DNA of 64,000 bases from Scenedesmus sp. ARA3. Lineage: Eukaryota > Chlorophyta > Chlorophyceae > Sphaeropleales > Scenedesmaceae. The translations under genes and the position numbers were made by a program. Under the pieces are notes generated by a model. That model was not told the origin of the DNA. It was given only the letters and a program-made list of their open reading frames with translations, and did not search any database. Of this stretch, positions 1 to 12,429 are shown in pieces; position 1 is the first letter of the stretch, and each line of letters begins with the position of its first letter. Location of the stretch: assembly GCA_004335835.1 (NCBI GenBank), contig RWJK01001165.1, forward strand, positions 1 through 64,000, given 5' to 3'.

Positions 1-257
1 CTGGAGGTGAGAGGCGGCTGCTGTGGTAGCCAGGCTGCTGCGCATGTGTGCATGTGCAGCAGCCAGGTGTGTGCGCGCAGTATCAGCAGCAGGCTCCTGT
101 TGTTGACATCAGCAACCATAGCATGTGGTGCGAGAGGTAGCAACATGAATGGCGTGGTGTAACTTGGCGGTGGACCACAGCTGCCAGCGCAAATGATTCA
201 GCTGTTTTGACTTCGCAGAGGGGGGTCCTGCACACCCACAGCGCTCTTTTGCTTACC
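1..257. other. 5' flank of the phosphoesterase gene
   Basis: I see no coding exon that can be supported here. The open frame that runs into the first gene from position 207 begins with TTG, so the first in-frame ATG at 258 is taken as the start. The stretch presumably holds promoter and 5' UTR, but no clear TATA-like element was recognised. Confidence 0.4.
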
Positions 258-3200
258 ATGCGTTGCACACTGCTGCTGCTGCTGCCGCCGCTGCTACTGC
301 TGCTGCTGCTGCTGCTGGCTCAGATGGGCCGCGGCGATCTTCCCGAGCCGTGGTCCCCGCGCTTCATGGTGGAGCGCACCATGGTCAACCTGTTAGAGAC
401 CACCAGCAGCTTCAGCTTCAAGGCAGCAGCATTGTTAGAAGGCATTGACAGCAAGGGCTTTCCCAGCTGGCAGCAGCTGCAGCACCAGGGGCTAGGAAGT
501 TTGCAGAGAGGCATCGGGCGAAGCTTTGGCGGTAGCCAGCAGCAGCAGCGGCGGCGGCAGCAGCGGGCGTCGACTGGAGGCGCCGGCGGGCTCACAGGTG
601 GCAAAGGAGGCACTAGCAGCAGTAGAATGCGGGCTAGTATGGACAACCAGCAGCAGCAGCAGCAGTTGCCGCAGGTGCACCGGGGCGCGATCAAGCACAC
701 GCGCAGCAAGAGCTTGAGTAGCATCCAGTCGGGATGTGCATCTGGGATAGATGATGAGGAGTATTTGGATGTGCAGGTGCGGCAGAGCGTCGGGCCGCAC
801 GACGCGACAGGCCGGCAGCAGCAGCAGCAGCAGCGCGGCGCAGGGTCAGTAGTGGACGGCGACAGCAGCAGCTCACTGCACAGTGTAGGAGGTGGCGGCA
901 GGCTAGGTGGCAGTGGCAGGGGGTCAGACCCCAACTTGACCAGCCCATTTGCTGCGCAGGCGCAGCAGCGGCTAGGGTTTGGGGGCTTTGGGTCTGTGGT
1001 GAGCTTGTATTCACCCAGCTGGGAGAATCAGGGATCAGCAGATCACCTGATGGAGCTTGAGGAGCTGCTGGCAGAAGGGGACTCCCCAGCTGCTGCTGCT
1101 GCTGTGGAAGCTGCAGCAGCAGCTGCTGCTGCAGGCGACTCGCCTGCGGCGGCGGCGGCGGCAGCGGCGGCAGCCGCGCGGCGCATTGGGAAGAGCAGCA
1201 GCGGCGGCGGTGCGGGCAACAGCAGCGGTGGCGGGGCGGCCAACAACAGCAGCACTGCGGTCAATAGCAGTGTATCTTCAAAGCCTGAGGCCAAGGCGGG
1301 CCCTCTGTCACTGCTGAAGCAGGCAGTAGGTGCTGGCACTAGGTCTCAGGGCGGCTTTGAACCCTCACTTGCTGCACTCCCTTCAGCAAGCAACAATCTG
1401 CCGCGCACCTCGGACGCCACCACCAACGCCAGCACTGCTGACGATGACGGCAGCTCCCCAACCGAGGGCTCCGGCGGTTTTGGCGGCTTCAGCGGTTTTG
1501 GGGCTAAACCCCGCAGTGGTACCAGCAAGGGCTTGGCTCGGGGTTCAGGGTCTAGTGGGGAGGGCCCAACCCCGCCTTTCCTGGACATGGTGCCGTGGTA
1601 CAGTGGCACGTCTGCTGACCTGTTCAAGACCATGTTTGACCTGATGATCAGCCTGAAGCTGTTCCTGGGCAGGTTTGACATGCGCACCATGCAGGTGAGC
1701 CTGGTTGAGGTTAAGATGAGTTCTAGTGGTGGGTGTTGGGTGGTTGGTGGTGTCTATGGGCTGCGAGTTTGGTTGCATGGGACAGCATTCCAACAGCAGT
1801 TGTGCTGTCTGCAACGTGACCTCCAGCGAACGCCGTCACTGCACAGTCTTCTAGTTGTTTTAGCTGTGTAGCTCAGCCTTTGTTGCTGCTGTTGCTGCCC
1901 CTTCAGGCTGCCACCGCTGCCTCCATGGCTGACAGCTTCAACGACACGCCGGCTGAAGGGGATGGCTTCACCTATGAGCACTTCAGCAGCAAGCAGGTGG
2001 GATGCTGGATGGCTACATGAAGCAGTTCGGCACAGCAAAACAGACCAGCGGTGCTGCTCCATGTGCATCGCGCTGCCCACGCAAACACATGCACCATTGA
2101 ACATTTGAGGCAGTGACCAAAGTGCAGGCTGCAGGCCGCACCCCAGCATCATCTAGTGTCCTAACCGAACCGCTGCTGCCTCCTGGCTGCCCCATCCCTC
2201 CTGCAGGAGCTGTGGTTTGACTTCATAGCAGACACAGGAGACGGCGGCAACCCCACATACACCGTAGCCCGTGCCCTGGCAGCACCCAGCCTCACAGTAC
2301 CGGCAAGCGAAGCCATAACAAGCAGCAGCAGCAGTAGCCAGCAGCAGCAGCAGCAGCAGCAGGGTTTGCTGCAGCTGCCGCGTGGCGATGTGCTGCTGAT
2401 AGGTGGTGACTTGGCCTACCCCAACCCCAGCAGGGAGACGTATGAGAGCAGGCTGTTTGTGCCTTTCCAGGAGGCAATGCCGCCACCGCCACACTACCAC
2501 CCAGGTACGAAGATCCTATGCAGCGTCACAACTCATTTGTTGCAGCCTTCAAGAGTGTTGGCGCGCTTTGCGTGCGTTTCGCAACTGTTTGTGTAACGCG
2601 TATCTGTGCGCTCTTCCTCCTGACAGCGTCCCCCAATCACCGTCTCCTTGGCTGCGCCCTCGCACCTGCATCTTCCGCTGAGGCTCCGTTGCCTGACACC
2701 ATTTAGGCAACAACTTGCTTGACACAGCCTGCCTTTTTTCCATGTGCACCGCCTGCACTCCTCCTTCCCTCCAGGCCGCCTGGTGGTACACAAGCCAGAC
2801 CTGCCGCCCTCATTCGGCGTGCAGGAGGGCCTGGCGGCAGGCTGCGGGGCGGGCTGCCCCGCAGGCCTCAGCCCGCGTGCCAGCCGCTACGCGAGTGTGG
2901 CTGCGCTGCGAGCCTACCCAGGGCCCAACGTGTTCGCCATCCCTGGCAACCAGTGAGTGGCAAAAAGGATTGGCAGAGATAAGCCCACTTGGATGCAGCC
3001 CAATGTTTGCCATCCCTGGCAATCAGTGAGTGGCGCAGGCATACCATATGCAGCTGCAAGCACTCCAGCTGTGGTGCGCATACTTGCATGCATGTGTTCA
3101 AGTAAGGGGACACCTGCAGTGCCTCTGTTGACCTACCTTGCTGCCATCTACTGCTTTGTTGTTGTCACAAAATTGTGTGCACCTGCCCCCGCACCCGCAC

Positions 3201-6200
3201 CCGCAGCGACTGGATTGATGGGCTGGAGACGTTCATCAAGCAGATCATGCACAAGGGCTGGCTGGGAGGATGGCTCATGCCGCAGGTGAGCATATGCTTT
3301 GTGTTCATTGCGGCACAGGCCACGGCAGCAGGAGCAGCAGGAGCAGCAAGCCCTTGAGGATGCAATGCGCGGCACGCTGCTGCATGCCTGCTTGCCGGCC
3401 TGCTGACAGCGCAGCCACCTGCATATGACCTCAAACTTTGTCCCATCTGCAGTTGAGAGATTGCACCTCCCTGACTGTGGCTGGCCACATGCCGCTACAT
3501 GCCTGCAGCGCGGCCTCAGCCTGGCACATCAGCTGCTGCATGCTGCTGTTATATCAACTCACTTGTGCTGCATGTATTTGCTCTTTGTTTGGTGTTCTGG
3601 TTGCAGGAGAAGAGTTACTTTGCGCTGCGGCTGCCAGCGGGCTGGTGGGTGTTTGGGCTGGACCTGGCCCTGGTGGGAGACATCGACATGTGCCAGTACA
3701 GGTGAGGACAGCTGCACAAACATATTCTTCTGCATAGCACCACTGCAGCAAAGGTGCCCTTGTTGTAAGGGTCCGACCTGCCCTAGCCCAGGGTGGGTGG
3801 CATTGACATGTGCCAGTGCAGGTGAGGCGGGGATGCAAAGCGCCCCAGCTGCTGCGAAGCACCCTTAAGTATATCATGCATAGGCCCGTTGCAGCGGATT
3901 GCACTCGTGTTGTCGTGGAGCAAGTAGATACAGCGGACGAGGAGTAAGCTGCAGGGGCAAACAATGCTGATCGAACCTGCTGCAGTGCTCAGGCTCCTTA
4001 CTGGCTTGCACTGTGGTTTGCCTTCAAGCAGATGCTCCGTGCTTTCTGTGCACGAGCGAACTCCATGGCTTGCAGCTTGTCGCACCTCACCCTGCTGTGC
4101 TGCTGTGCTGTGCTGCACTGCCAATCGCCACACATCCTCATGATTCAGGTACTTTGCCAACGTGGTGGAGCGCCGCGTGGGCCCGCATGACAATGTGATC
4201 ATCATCACACACGAGCCCACATGGCTGCTGGAGTGGTTCTGGGCCAGCAGCAGCAGCAGCAACCTGCGGCAGCTCGTGCGGGGCCACCTACGGGGCAGGG
4301 CACGCGTGCACCTGGCGGGCGACCTGCACTTCTACATGCGACACAGCTATGTACACCAGACCCAGCAGCAGCAGCAGCAGCAGCAGCGAGAGGACGCTGC
4401 TGGGTCCGCCGCGGCAGCAGCAGCAACAGCAGCAAAAAGCGGCGAGGATGCAGAGACCTCAGGTGCTGCAGCAGCGGCAGCGGCAGCGGGCGCCGGTGAG
4501 GGTCTGATGGCTGCTGCTGCAGACAAGGTGGCAGCAGCAGATGAGATGCTTGCCAAGTCAGCGTTCTACCAGAGCACCGCAGGCGCTGCTGCTGCACGTG
4601 CTGCTCCTGCTGGCGCCATCAGCAGCAGCAGCAGCGGGGGCGCCGGCAGCAGCAACCATCAGGCAGCTGCAGCTGCAGCGGGCGAGTCAGAAGCTGCTCT
4701 CAACCGCAGGCTTAGCAGCAGCAGCAGCAGCTCATCAGGCGTTGACAGCTGCACCACCCCCGGCCTGTCTAATGCACCGCTGCCAATGTACATGTCAGTG
4801 GACGAGGGAGATGCCTTATCACCAGCACCTCCACCACCAGCAGCAGCAACAGCAGCAGCAGCAGCAGGTAGGCACGCCAACGGCAGCAGCAGCAGAGCAT
4901 CGGAGCCAGATGATGCATCATCACCAGTGGTGCTGGCGCGCCGGACGCTGCCGCGGCTGCAAGTCACGCTGCCTGTCTCTCGAGGCCACTCAACCGAGCT
5001 GGGACACCCGGCAGCAGCCGCTGCTGCTGCTGCAGGGCGGCAGGGGACAGGAGCTGCAGGCGCCGGCCATGCTGCTGCTGCGCACGGTGCTGGCGCCAGC
5101 CACCAGCAGCAGCAGCAGCAGCAGCAGCGGGGTGTTGTGCAGCAGAGCTTGCTGGACCCTGAGCACCTGATTGTGCAGGGCCTGGGAGGTGCCTTCCTAC
5201 ACCCCACGCATGTGTTCAGCTACAGCAGGTTTGCGTGCCTGGAGGATGAGGCCGCAGCAGCGACAGCAGCAACGTACAGCACGGGGGCCGCTGGCGGCGC
5301 CAGGAGGTGAGGCTGCGCAGGCTAAGTGTATGCTCCATCCGGCAAATTGTGTGCGACGCTATACCCGATTAGCTGCTGTGTTTGAGTAGCTGAGGCGTGC
5401 ATTTTGTGTTATGTCATTGTGGCCACAGCTGCTTACCACTCGCTTGCACAGTGAGCCAGTGTTGACACCCTTGCAGCGCTGGTGGCGGTGTGCAGTTGTG
5501 TGACGCTGCTGCGCGATGATGCTTGCAGCATCCTGTCATAGCTTTTACTCGGACCTCTGTGCCTGCACCCGCCTGCTCACAGGTTGGGCTCTGGGCCCCT
5601 CTCCGGCAGCAGCAGCAACAGCTCCCTGGCAGCAGCAGCAGCAGCAGGCCACCCAGGCCTCGGCATGGGCCACAAGCATGGCGCAGCAGCCGGCAGCAGC
5701 AGCAGCAGCCACGGCTATGCGGCGGCTGCAGCAGGGGGCTACAGGCAGCACCCTGCTGCGTATGGGGGTGCCTGGGAGCCTGAGATGCTCTCCTGGCACT
5801 GCCCTATGAGCCCCAGTGGCATGTCTGATACCTGGGAGCTGCCGCAGCAGCACTGGTCAGCAGCAGCAGCAGGCGATCATGGCATGACAGCTGGAGCAAC
5901 AGCACCAGCATCAGGTGGCTATGGGTCAGGAGCAGTGCTGCAGCAGGGCGCTGCTGCTGGTGGCGGCGGGGCTGCTGCTGCTGGTGGTGGTGGTGGCAGG
6001 GGTGGCGTGTACAAGTGCTCTGCGCTGTTCCCTGCTGCTGACAAGTCACTGAAGCTGGGCAGGAAGAACCTGCATCTGTTCAGGTGGGATAGCAGCAGCA
6101 GGCAGCTAGTGTAGCCAGATGCATGTGCCTGTTGCTGCATGCATGTGCGCCACAGCAGCAGCAGCAGCAGCAGCAGCAGTGCATTTGCCTTTGCTGGCTG

Positions 6201-8715
6201 CCGTCTCCTCTACAGGCGTACATCACAGCTGCTTATTGACGTCATGTGTGTGAGAGCTTGTGTAACAGCTATAGCCGCGCTCCTGTTTTCAGAACTGATC
6301 AAGGATTATCTGAGATACATGTGTCCTGTATGATCACATTCACCCTGCTGCTCTGCTCGCTTTGACCATGCAGGTTCAAGAACTCGCGCTTTGACGTGAT
6401 CGGCGGCGCCATCTACTTCCTGAGCATCGTGTCGGTGCTGCCGCGCTGCAGCGCGGGCCTGGCCCTGCTCAGCGCCAGCAGTGTGGCAGACTTCATAGCC
6501 ATCTTCACGCGCGAATTTGCGGCCTGCTGGTACGACATCCTCATGCAGAGCTACGTGTCACTCGCAGTGGCGCTGCTGTTTTTCCTGATCACCTTTGGCT
6601 TTGCTAAGGGTGGTGGCGTGGGGGCCGTGTCGGGCGAGCGGCAGCAGCTGCAGCAGCAGCAGAAGCGGCAGCGGGAGCAGGCGCTGGCAGGCGGCCAGCA
6701 GAACGGCAGCAACAGCAGCAACGGCGGGCAGAAGGCTGCTGTCACTGGCGGTGGTGCTGGCAGCGGTAGCATCAGCGCTGGTGCTGCAGCAGCTGCATCA
6801 GGTCCAGGTGCCAGCCGCCCGTGTGGTGCTCCCAGCAAGCGGCGGTCCCCTGTGGTGGGTCCGCTGGTGAAGTTGCGCACCGGTGGCAGTAGCACGCAGC
6901 TGCTGGTGGCGCTGCTGCATGCCGGGGCGCACCTGAGCCTGGCTGTGGTGCTGCTGCTGCTGCTGGAGCTGGGCGTGGAGGTGTGCATCAAGTGAGTGAC
7001 ATGGCTGCGGTGCAGCGGGGTGGCGTAGGGCTTCAAGACAAGTTGCAAACAAACAGGGCCCCTCGTGCAACTGTTGAGTCACAGCACTCAGTGCACGTTG
7101 GGTGGTGCTGGCGACATGCCTACAGCTTCGTGTGGCTGGTACATGGGGAGAGCTGTGCCCGATTGCACGGCTGGTACATTCCGTTGCTTCTAATGCTTGG
7201 ATGCTTTGGTCACCCTGACAGTAACGCAGTGACCCTTTCTTAGCCAATGCTCTGCTTGAACATTTTGATATCAAACACGTGTTGCCGTCACTGGCCGACT
7301 CCTCGCGTGCCTTGCCTTGCTGTGCGCCACCGCCCCGCAGGTACGAGCACCTGGGCAATGACGGCCTGCACAGCATGTACCGCTGGTTTGAGGCCTACCA
7401 GGAGGCACACTTCCCCGACCCCATGGGCCTGAGGGCCATGGCACACAGGTGGGCAGCAACTGCAGCGCAGCGCCTAGCAGCACCTAGCAGCACAGTGCTG
7501 CAGTTAGAGTGATTAGTGTAGCATGCTTTAGTTGTGACATGTATGGGCCTGGGCCTGAGAGCCATGGCACACAGGTGGGCGGCACCTGCAGCGCAGCGCC
7601 TAGCAGCACCTAGCAGCATCAATGCTGGTTTAAACTGATCAGTGTAGCATGCTCCAGCTGTGACATGTATGGGCCTGAGGGCCATGGCACACAGGTGGGC
7701 GGCAACTGCAGTGTGGCATGCCTGGGCATGTGGTTGTGTGCTGCCGTGTGACGAGCACGTGCTGCATAAGTGCTGAGCATGTGCTGTATAAGCGGTGCTT
7801 CAGCAGCGCTGGTTTCTTCGCCGGGGACTGCACTCCAGTTGCGTACAGCATGCGCGCAGCAGAACTCGTGGCGTGGCTGCACCTTGTATTGTCTCGAGAT
7901 TACAACATGCTGCAATCACAAGTATGCTGCACTGTCACAAGGCTGAGCATCTTGTACTGCAGCAACACAATCTCTGAACTAGGTATTCCTGCTGCTGCTG
8001 CTGCTGCTGCTGGTCCATCTGCGTACTCAGGTGGAGCCTGGGGCTGTACCCCGGAGTGATCCAGGCAGCCATGGTCGTCTACGACATCCCAGAGGCAGTG
8101 GCAGTGGCACGCAACGCCGTCTGCGCAGCATCCACCGTTGCAGCCGGCTTTGCAGGGCTGTCTCGGTTGCAGCTGGCTGCATACTATGCAGGCATGCTTG
8201 CCTACTATTGGCTGCTGGCGATCCCTGCTATGGGCTTTGTCTTCGGGCTGTACCTGTATGTGTGCGTGTGCTGGTTCCACGTGCATTATGACGAGGCGTT
8301 CAGCGCGCTGCGCATTGCGAATTTCAAGGGCCTCACGCGGTTACACATTACGAAAGAAGGTGACCTGGAGATCTTCTCACTGGGAATTGAGAGAGTTCCC
8401 ACCGCCTGGCGTGAAGATTCGCGCTGGTACAGCGCCAAAGGCGGCGGCGGCGGGCGCGTGGCAAGTCATGCGGCTGCCTACCCGTCACGCTGGGTGCCTG
8501 CCACCCCCACAGGTGGTGCTGATGCGGGCGGGGATGATGCGCTGTTTGACAGCGGTGATGGCCAAAACCTTGGCGGCGGCAGCGGCGGCGGCGGGGATGG
8601 TGGGGGTGGTGTTAGTGGCAAGGGTGGTGTGCTGCCTGATGACCCTAGTCAGGGCTTGAGGGTGGTGGATTACTTGAAGGTGCCACGGCAGCGCCCGGGC
8701 CTTTCTACTCTGTGA
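258..8715 (+). CDS. Large membrane-bound calcineurin-like metallophosphoesterase
   Basis: Eleven exons: 258-1694, 1907-1996, 2207-2504, 2775-2952, 3207-3285, 3607-3701, 4149-5306, 5583-6083, 6374-6991, 7341-7448, 8031-8715. Lengths sum to 5247 nt (1748 aa) and all phases agree. The metallophosphatase motifs appear in order: FIADTGDGG (about residues 515-523), IGGDLAYP (574-581), GNHDW completed across the exon 4/5 junction (666-670), IITHEPTW (744-751) and HLAGDLHFYMRH (780-791), which fits a dinuclear-metal phosphoesterase. Several hydrophobic segments follow in exons 9 and 11, and a soluble tail ends in DYLKVPRQRPGLSTL, so it is probably an integral membrane enzyme. The N-terminus is a poly-Leu leader encoded by a CTG run. 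Long Gln/Ala/Ser tracts occupy exons 1, 7 and 8, making the protein far longer than a bare phosphoesterase domain. It resembles plant membrane calcineurin-like phosphoesterases; the substrate is unknown. Confidence 0.9.
2996..3037 (+). repeat. Decayed intronic copy of an exon 4 end and its donor
   Basis: The stretch repeats the last ~30 nt of phosphoesterase exon 4 plus the donor (CATCCCTGGCAAYCA|GTGAGTGGC). The source is at about 2926-2961. It lies in intron 4 and still has an intact GTGAGT donor, so it could act as a decoy splice site. Confidence 0.8.
3788..3828 (+). repeat. Decayed intronic copy of an exon 6 end and its donor
   Basis: This copy repeats the end of phosphoesterase exon 6 (encoding VGDIDMCQYR) and its GTGAGG donor; the source is at about 3671-3707. 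The copied exon part carries several substitutions while the splice site is kept. Confidence 0.75.
7541..7712 (+). repeat. Two decayed copies of exon 10 end plus donor
   Basis: Two further copies of the exon 10 end and following intron start (ATGGGCCTGAGGGCCATGG ... CACACAGGTGGGC) lie at about 7541-7618 and 7667-7712, after the real one at about 7420-7500. The period is roughly 120-127 bp. Each copy keeps the CACACAG|GTGGGC donor, so this intron offers three equivalent-looking 5' splice sites. Confidence 0.8.
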
Positions 8716-8756
8716 GCTGCTGCAGTGGTGGAGTGGTGGGTGGTGGTGGTGGTGGC

Positions 8757-8862
8757 AGCAAGGGTGGGGTGCTGCCTGACGATCCTAGCCAGCTTAAGGG
8801 TGGTTAAATACTCGAAGGTGCCACGGCAGCGTCCTGGCCTGGCCAGTGTGTGAGCTGCTGCT
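8757..8862 (+). repeat. Decayed copy of the phosphoesterase terminal coding segment
   Basis: Just past the stop codon, the segment coding for GVLPDDPSQ ... LKVPRQRPGL and the stop region (source about 8625-8725) occurs again with substitutions, a deletion and an in-frame TAA. It is read as a non-coding duplicate in the 3' flank. Confidence 0.8.
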
Positions 8863-10124
8863 GCTGCTGTACAGTGGCGGCGTCATGTTGCTGGCATTGC
8901 TGCTGCAGTTCCATTGTTGTGCATCGGTTGTGTCTGCATCTGCTGTGAGTGTGTACAGTTGTGCTTTTGCCAAGGGTTGTATGCCTTTCATCCCCTGCTG
9001 GATTTAGGCAGCCTTGATGATCGTCTGTTTCATCTCTTCAACGGCGTCACGCCAGTGGCAAGTTGCCGCGGCTGGCAGGGCACTGGGCGACGGCACTGTA
9101 GGGAAGCACTTTAGAGGATCCTCCTAGTGTGCAGTGTGTTGTGCCACAACAACTTATCAGTGATAAGTCAATGATGTTGAAGGCTTGCCAAGCTGGCAAG
9201 CAGTGAGGGTGGCGTGCTGCAGCTTAGCCAGCTGAATTATTGCCTTGATGCAGGCACTCAGGCAGGCTCAGCAGCATTGCTCTATTGAGATGCTTTCGTA
9301 ATGCCCTGCCCATGCTTGGTACATATCGGCAGACAGCATGGATGTCGCCTGGCATTGCTGTGCAAGCCTATTGGCATGGTGGCGTGCTGCAACTTGCGTA
9401 TGCGCTGCGCCCCCTGCTCATCTTTGCTGGCTCTAGAATTGCAATGGCTCGATACAAGCAGCTTGTGTTGTAGATGGTGTCCAAGATAGTTTGCTGGTGG
9501 GTTCTAGGTTTCTGTGCAACATCACTGTGGTGATCAAGCCCCTCTAGAGTATGTGCTTGTCAGTGGGCGTTGTGCAGAAGCACGGCTAGCGAGCGCTCCT
9601 GGCTCAAATTTGTATTTGCATGACTATCCAGCCTACTACTAGTAGTAGGACAGTATTATCTGTAAGCAAGGTGGCCACCTCGAGAGTATGTGGAGGCAGC
9701 TGCACAGGTAAAGCGTTTCCGAGCCTACTGGAGCTTAAGGATCAGGCCTGCAGGGAGCCCTGATGCTCCTGCGCAGAGCTCATGTTATGTGACATTGTAA
9801 CACTTGCGTTGTGTGTTGTGCACACCCCCTTTGCCAAGCCTACTCAGGGATGCACCACCATCCTTAGTGCTCAGAAGCCCCACCGCAGAATGGCCCCACG
9901 TGCATATACCATCAAGCTAACCATGCAAGATCTCGACTGCAACAGACATACTACGCAACAGACTGCACTGGCAACCATGCTTGCCAGCTTGTGCAAAGCA
10001 GCAACAGCTGCTGAGGTGGCACACGTCGCGTGGGCCACTGCCTGATCACCTAGGCAGAAGGTAGCAAGATGAACGGCTCACTGCCCTGAACCTGCAGCGC
10101 ATGCCACCCTAAAAAAATTTGCCA
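8863..10124. other. Intergenic region without recognised gene
   Basis: About 1.3 kb between the phosphoesterase 3' flank and the end of the peptidase-RCC1 gene on the other strand. Short open frames exist, but none shows domain motifs or consistent splice borders. I see nothing supportable here. Confidence 0.5.
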
Positions 10125-10426
10125 TCACTGCACAATCACAGAGTGGCCTTGCTGTGGCAGCGGTTCATGCCCAGCGTCCTCAAGACAGAGGTGGTCACAT
10201 GTGGGCAAGGGCACCAGTTGCAGATAGTCCGAGCCACAACGGACGCACATATGCTTTGTATTCACAGCAGACGAGGAGGAATTGCATGAGCACCATACGA
10301 CACCATTGTCAGTTATGCCGCAATCAGACCCGCACGCAAGGCGCACACATCAATGTGCAGGAGTGGCCTGTAACCTTTGTGCACGTATGCCAGCACACAA
10401 GTCACCAGTCATGCACACACACACAC

Positions 10427-10442
10427 ACCAGTCAAGATGGCG
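10427..10442. repeat. (CA)n microsatellite
   Basis: A short alternating CA run near the 3' end of the disrupted peptidase-RCC1 gene. Confidence 0.8.
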
Positions 10443-12307
10443 GGCAAAAGCACTGTCGTATACAACCCTTCAACTACCACCTGGAGAGCATCAGGGTCTA
10501 CTGGAAGCTGTGAGACCCCATTTAAACCCCAGCACAACACCTGGCGGGACTCAGTCACTGCACATGTGTTGTCAGCACCTGCGTACAGGGCCCTTGCTCT
10601 GCCCAGCCCTGGGACTTTTGTGGCAGTGCCAATCCATTCTGCTGCGGAATTCTTTTTTCTCATTGTAGTAGCCTTGGCCAAGCTGGGCGTAGTTGTTTTG
10701 GCCCCAACAGAAGACATTGCTGTCGGTGCTGCTGTCACCAGAGCACACCCATGCGTCCAACCCATTGCAGTGTCAGTGACATTGCCTGGCAGCTGTGACA
10801 CCCTGAATGGTATCGAATTTTTACCCACACCACCGTAATAATCCCAACCCCAACACCACACAGAGCCTAGTTCCCCGGCACTGCGGACAATGGCACATCC
10901 ATAATCTCGTTGAACAGCGACACCAACAGCATGGCTCAGTTCTGGCACTGCAGAAGCCTTCAGTGGCAGACGAAGCTCCCAGCATGCAACTGCGCCAGTT
11001 TTCAACACAGCACAAGCAACATACGGACCAACTGCCAGTGACATCGCCCCATCTACACCACGAATGTCCACTGCTTGAGGTACACAGGTTTGCCCATCGT
11101 CACACCCAAACGCTCGCCCCAGCATTGCACTGAGCTGTCACTGCCAGGCCCCGCATACAGCACGCATGCAGCCGAATTATATGTATCCAGTTGAACGATG
11201 GGTGGCGACTGCTTCAGCCCCAGCACTGGCACAGGAACAGCTGAGTTGTCGTTCTTGCCATTCCCAAGTTGACCATTAAAACCAGCGCCAAGGCAGTACA
11301 CCTTGTTGCCAAGAGACGCAGATGCCAGCACACACATAGTGCTGTAACTCAACCCCACACTGCTGACATTGATACCAGCCAGAGCAGTGGCTGGGGTCAG
11401 CGGCGAACACTAATTCACTAAAACTCGGTTTGCCTGTGCCTAGCTGGCCATAGTAGTTGTCCCCAGCGCATGCAATGCTGCCATTGTGCATCAGCACACA
11501 TGCGGCTGCTATATCTATTGAGATGTCCCTGACGCACATTTTGCATGGCAGGCAGGCCTCATCCTGTGAGCCGCATGTCTCAGGGCCTGCAAGCAGCAGC
11601 ATCCACCATAGCTTGGTGCGTGAGTTCCTTGGCTAGCTGGAGGTCGACAGCACAACATCAGAAGTCTCAGCCTTACAGTCAGTGGGTGACAGTTCAGTAA
11701 TCGAGCAGCAGCCAGCCTGCTGTCATCAACAGCGGCCACTGAAAGAACAACCGCGCGTCTCCTGTTGTTGATTGCTCGGCGCACTGTTGTTGTGGCTGAC
11801 AGATGTCCTACCCTAGGCAAGCTTCTATATATCTATAAGAAAACATCGTAGTACTCACCTGGCGCAGGTTATGATGAGGGTGAAGGGGATGGTGACAGCG
11901 GTTGCGATGGCGGTGGTGATGGCGATGGGCGTGGCTCAGGGCTTGGAGATGGCATTGTTGGTGGCAGCAGGTCCACCAGCAGCTGCACCGTGCTGCCACA
12001 CAGCCTAAAGGGGCCCCTGCCGGCAGCTGACAGGTCACGCACGTAACCCAGGTTGGATGTGACGATGTCTGCATAGATGCGTGCAGGACTGACTGCAGCG
12101 CTTGAAGTGTCAAGCACAGCCAGATCATCTACAAGCTTCACCAGCCGCAGCGGCTGCTTGGGTGTAAGCAGCATGCATCCAGGCTTGGTAGTATCATTTC
12201 TCAAGTCCGGCTTCAGTCGTGCCTTGATTGCTGCTGCCCTGGCAGCATCACTGGCTTGGTGAAACTGCAGCACAAATGTGTAGTCGGGCTGCATGATGTA
12301 TGCCGCG

Positions 12308-12429
12308 CCGTATGCAATCTTGATGGTGCCGCTGTTGCCCCAGCGAGTTGACCAGCTGCACATGCACGCCGTATGCAATCTTGATGGTGCCGCTGTTGCC
12401 CCAGCGAGTTGACCAGCTGCACAGCAGCA
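12308..12429 (-). repeat. 61-bp tandem duplication carrying a splice acceptor
   Basis: Two nearly identical units with a 61-bp period each contain TGTGCAG|CTGGTCAACTCG followed by sequence for SWSTRWGNSGTIKIAYG. Each unit therefore has its own 3' splice site and exon start. The acceptor nearer the 3' end of the gene restores the reading frame. The other would read through the second unit out of frame, because 61 is not a multiple of three. Confidence 0.9.

Noticed and set aside
263..1339. Many overlapping poly-Ala, poly-Gln and poly-Leu frames on both strands around the phosphoesterase exon 1.
   Set aside because: They are shadow frames of CAG/CTG repeats with no other features.
10600..11420. 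Programmed frameshifting in the RCC1 repeats.
   Set aside because: Several unrelated shift points in both directions, one at a homopolymer, fit mutation or assembly indels better than programmed sites.
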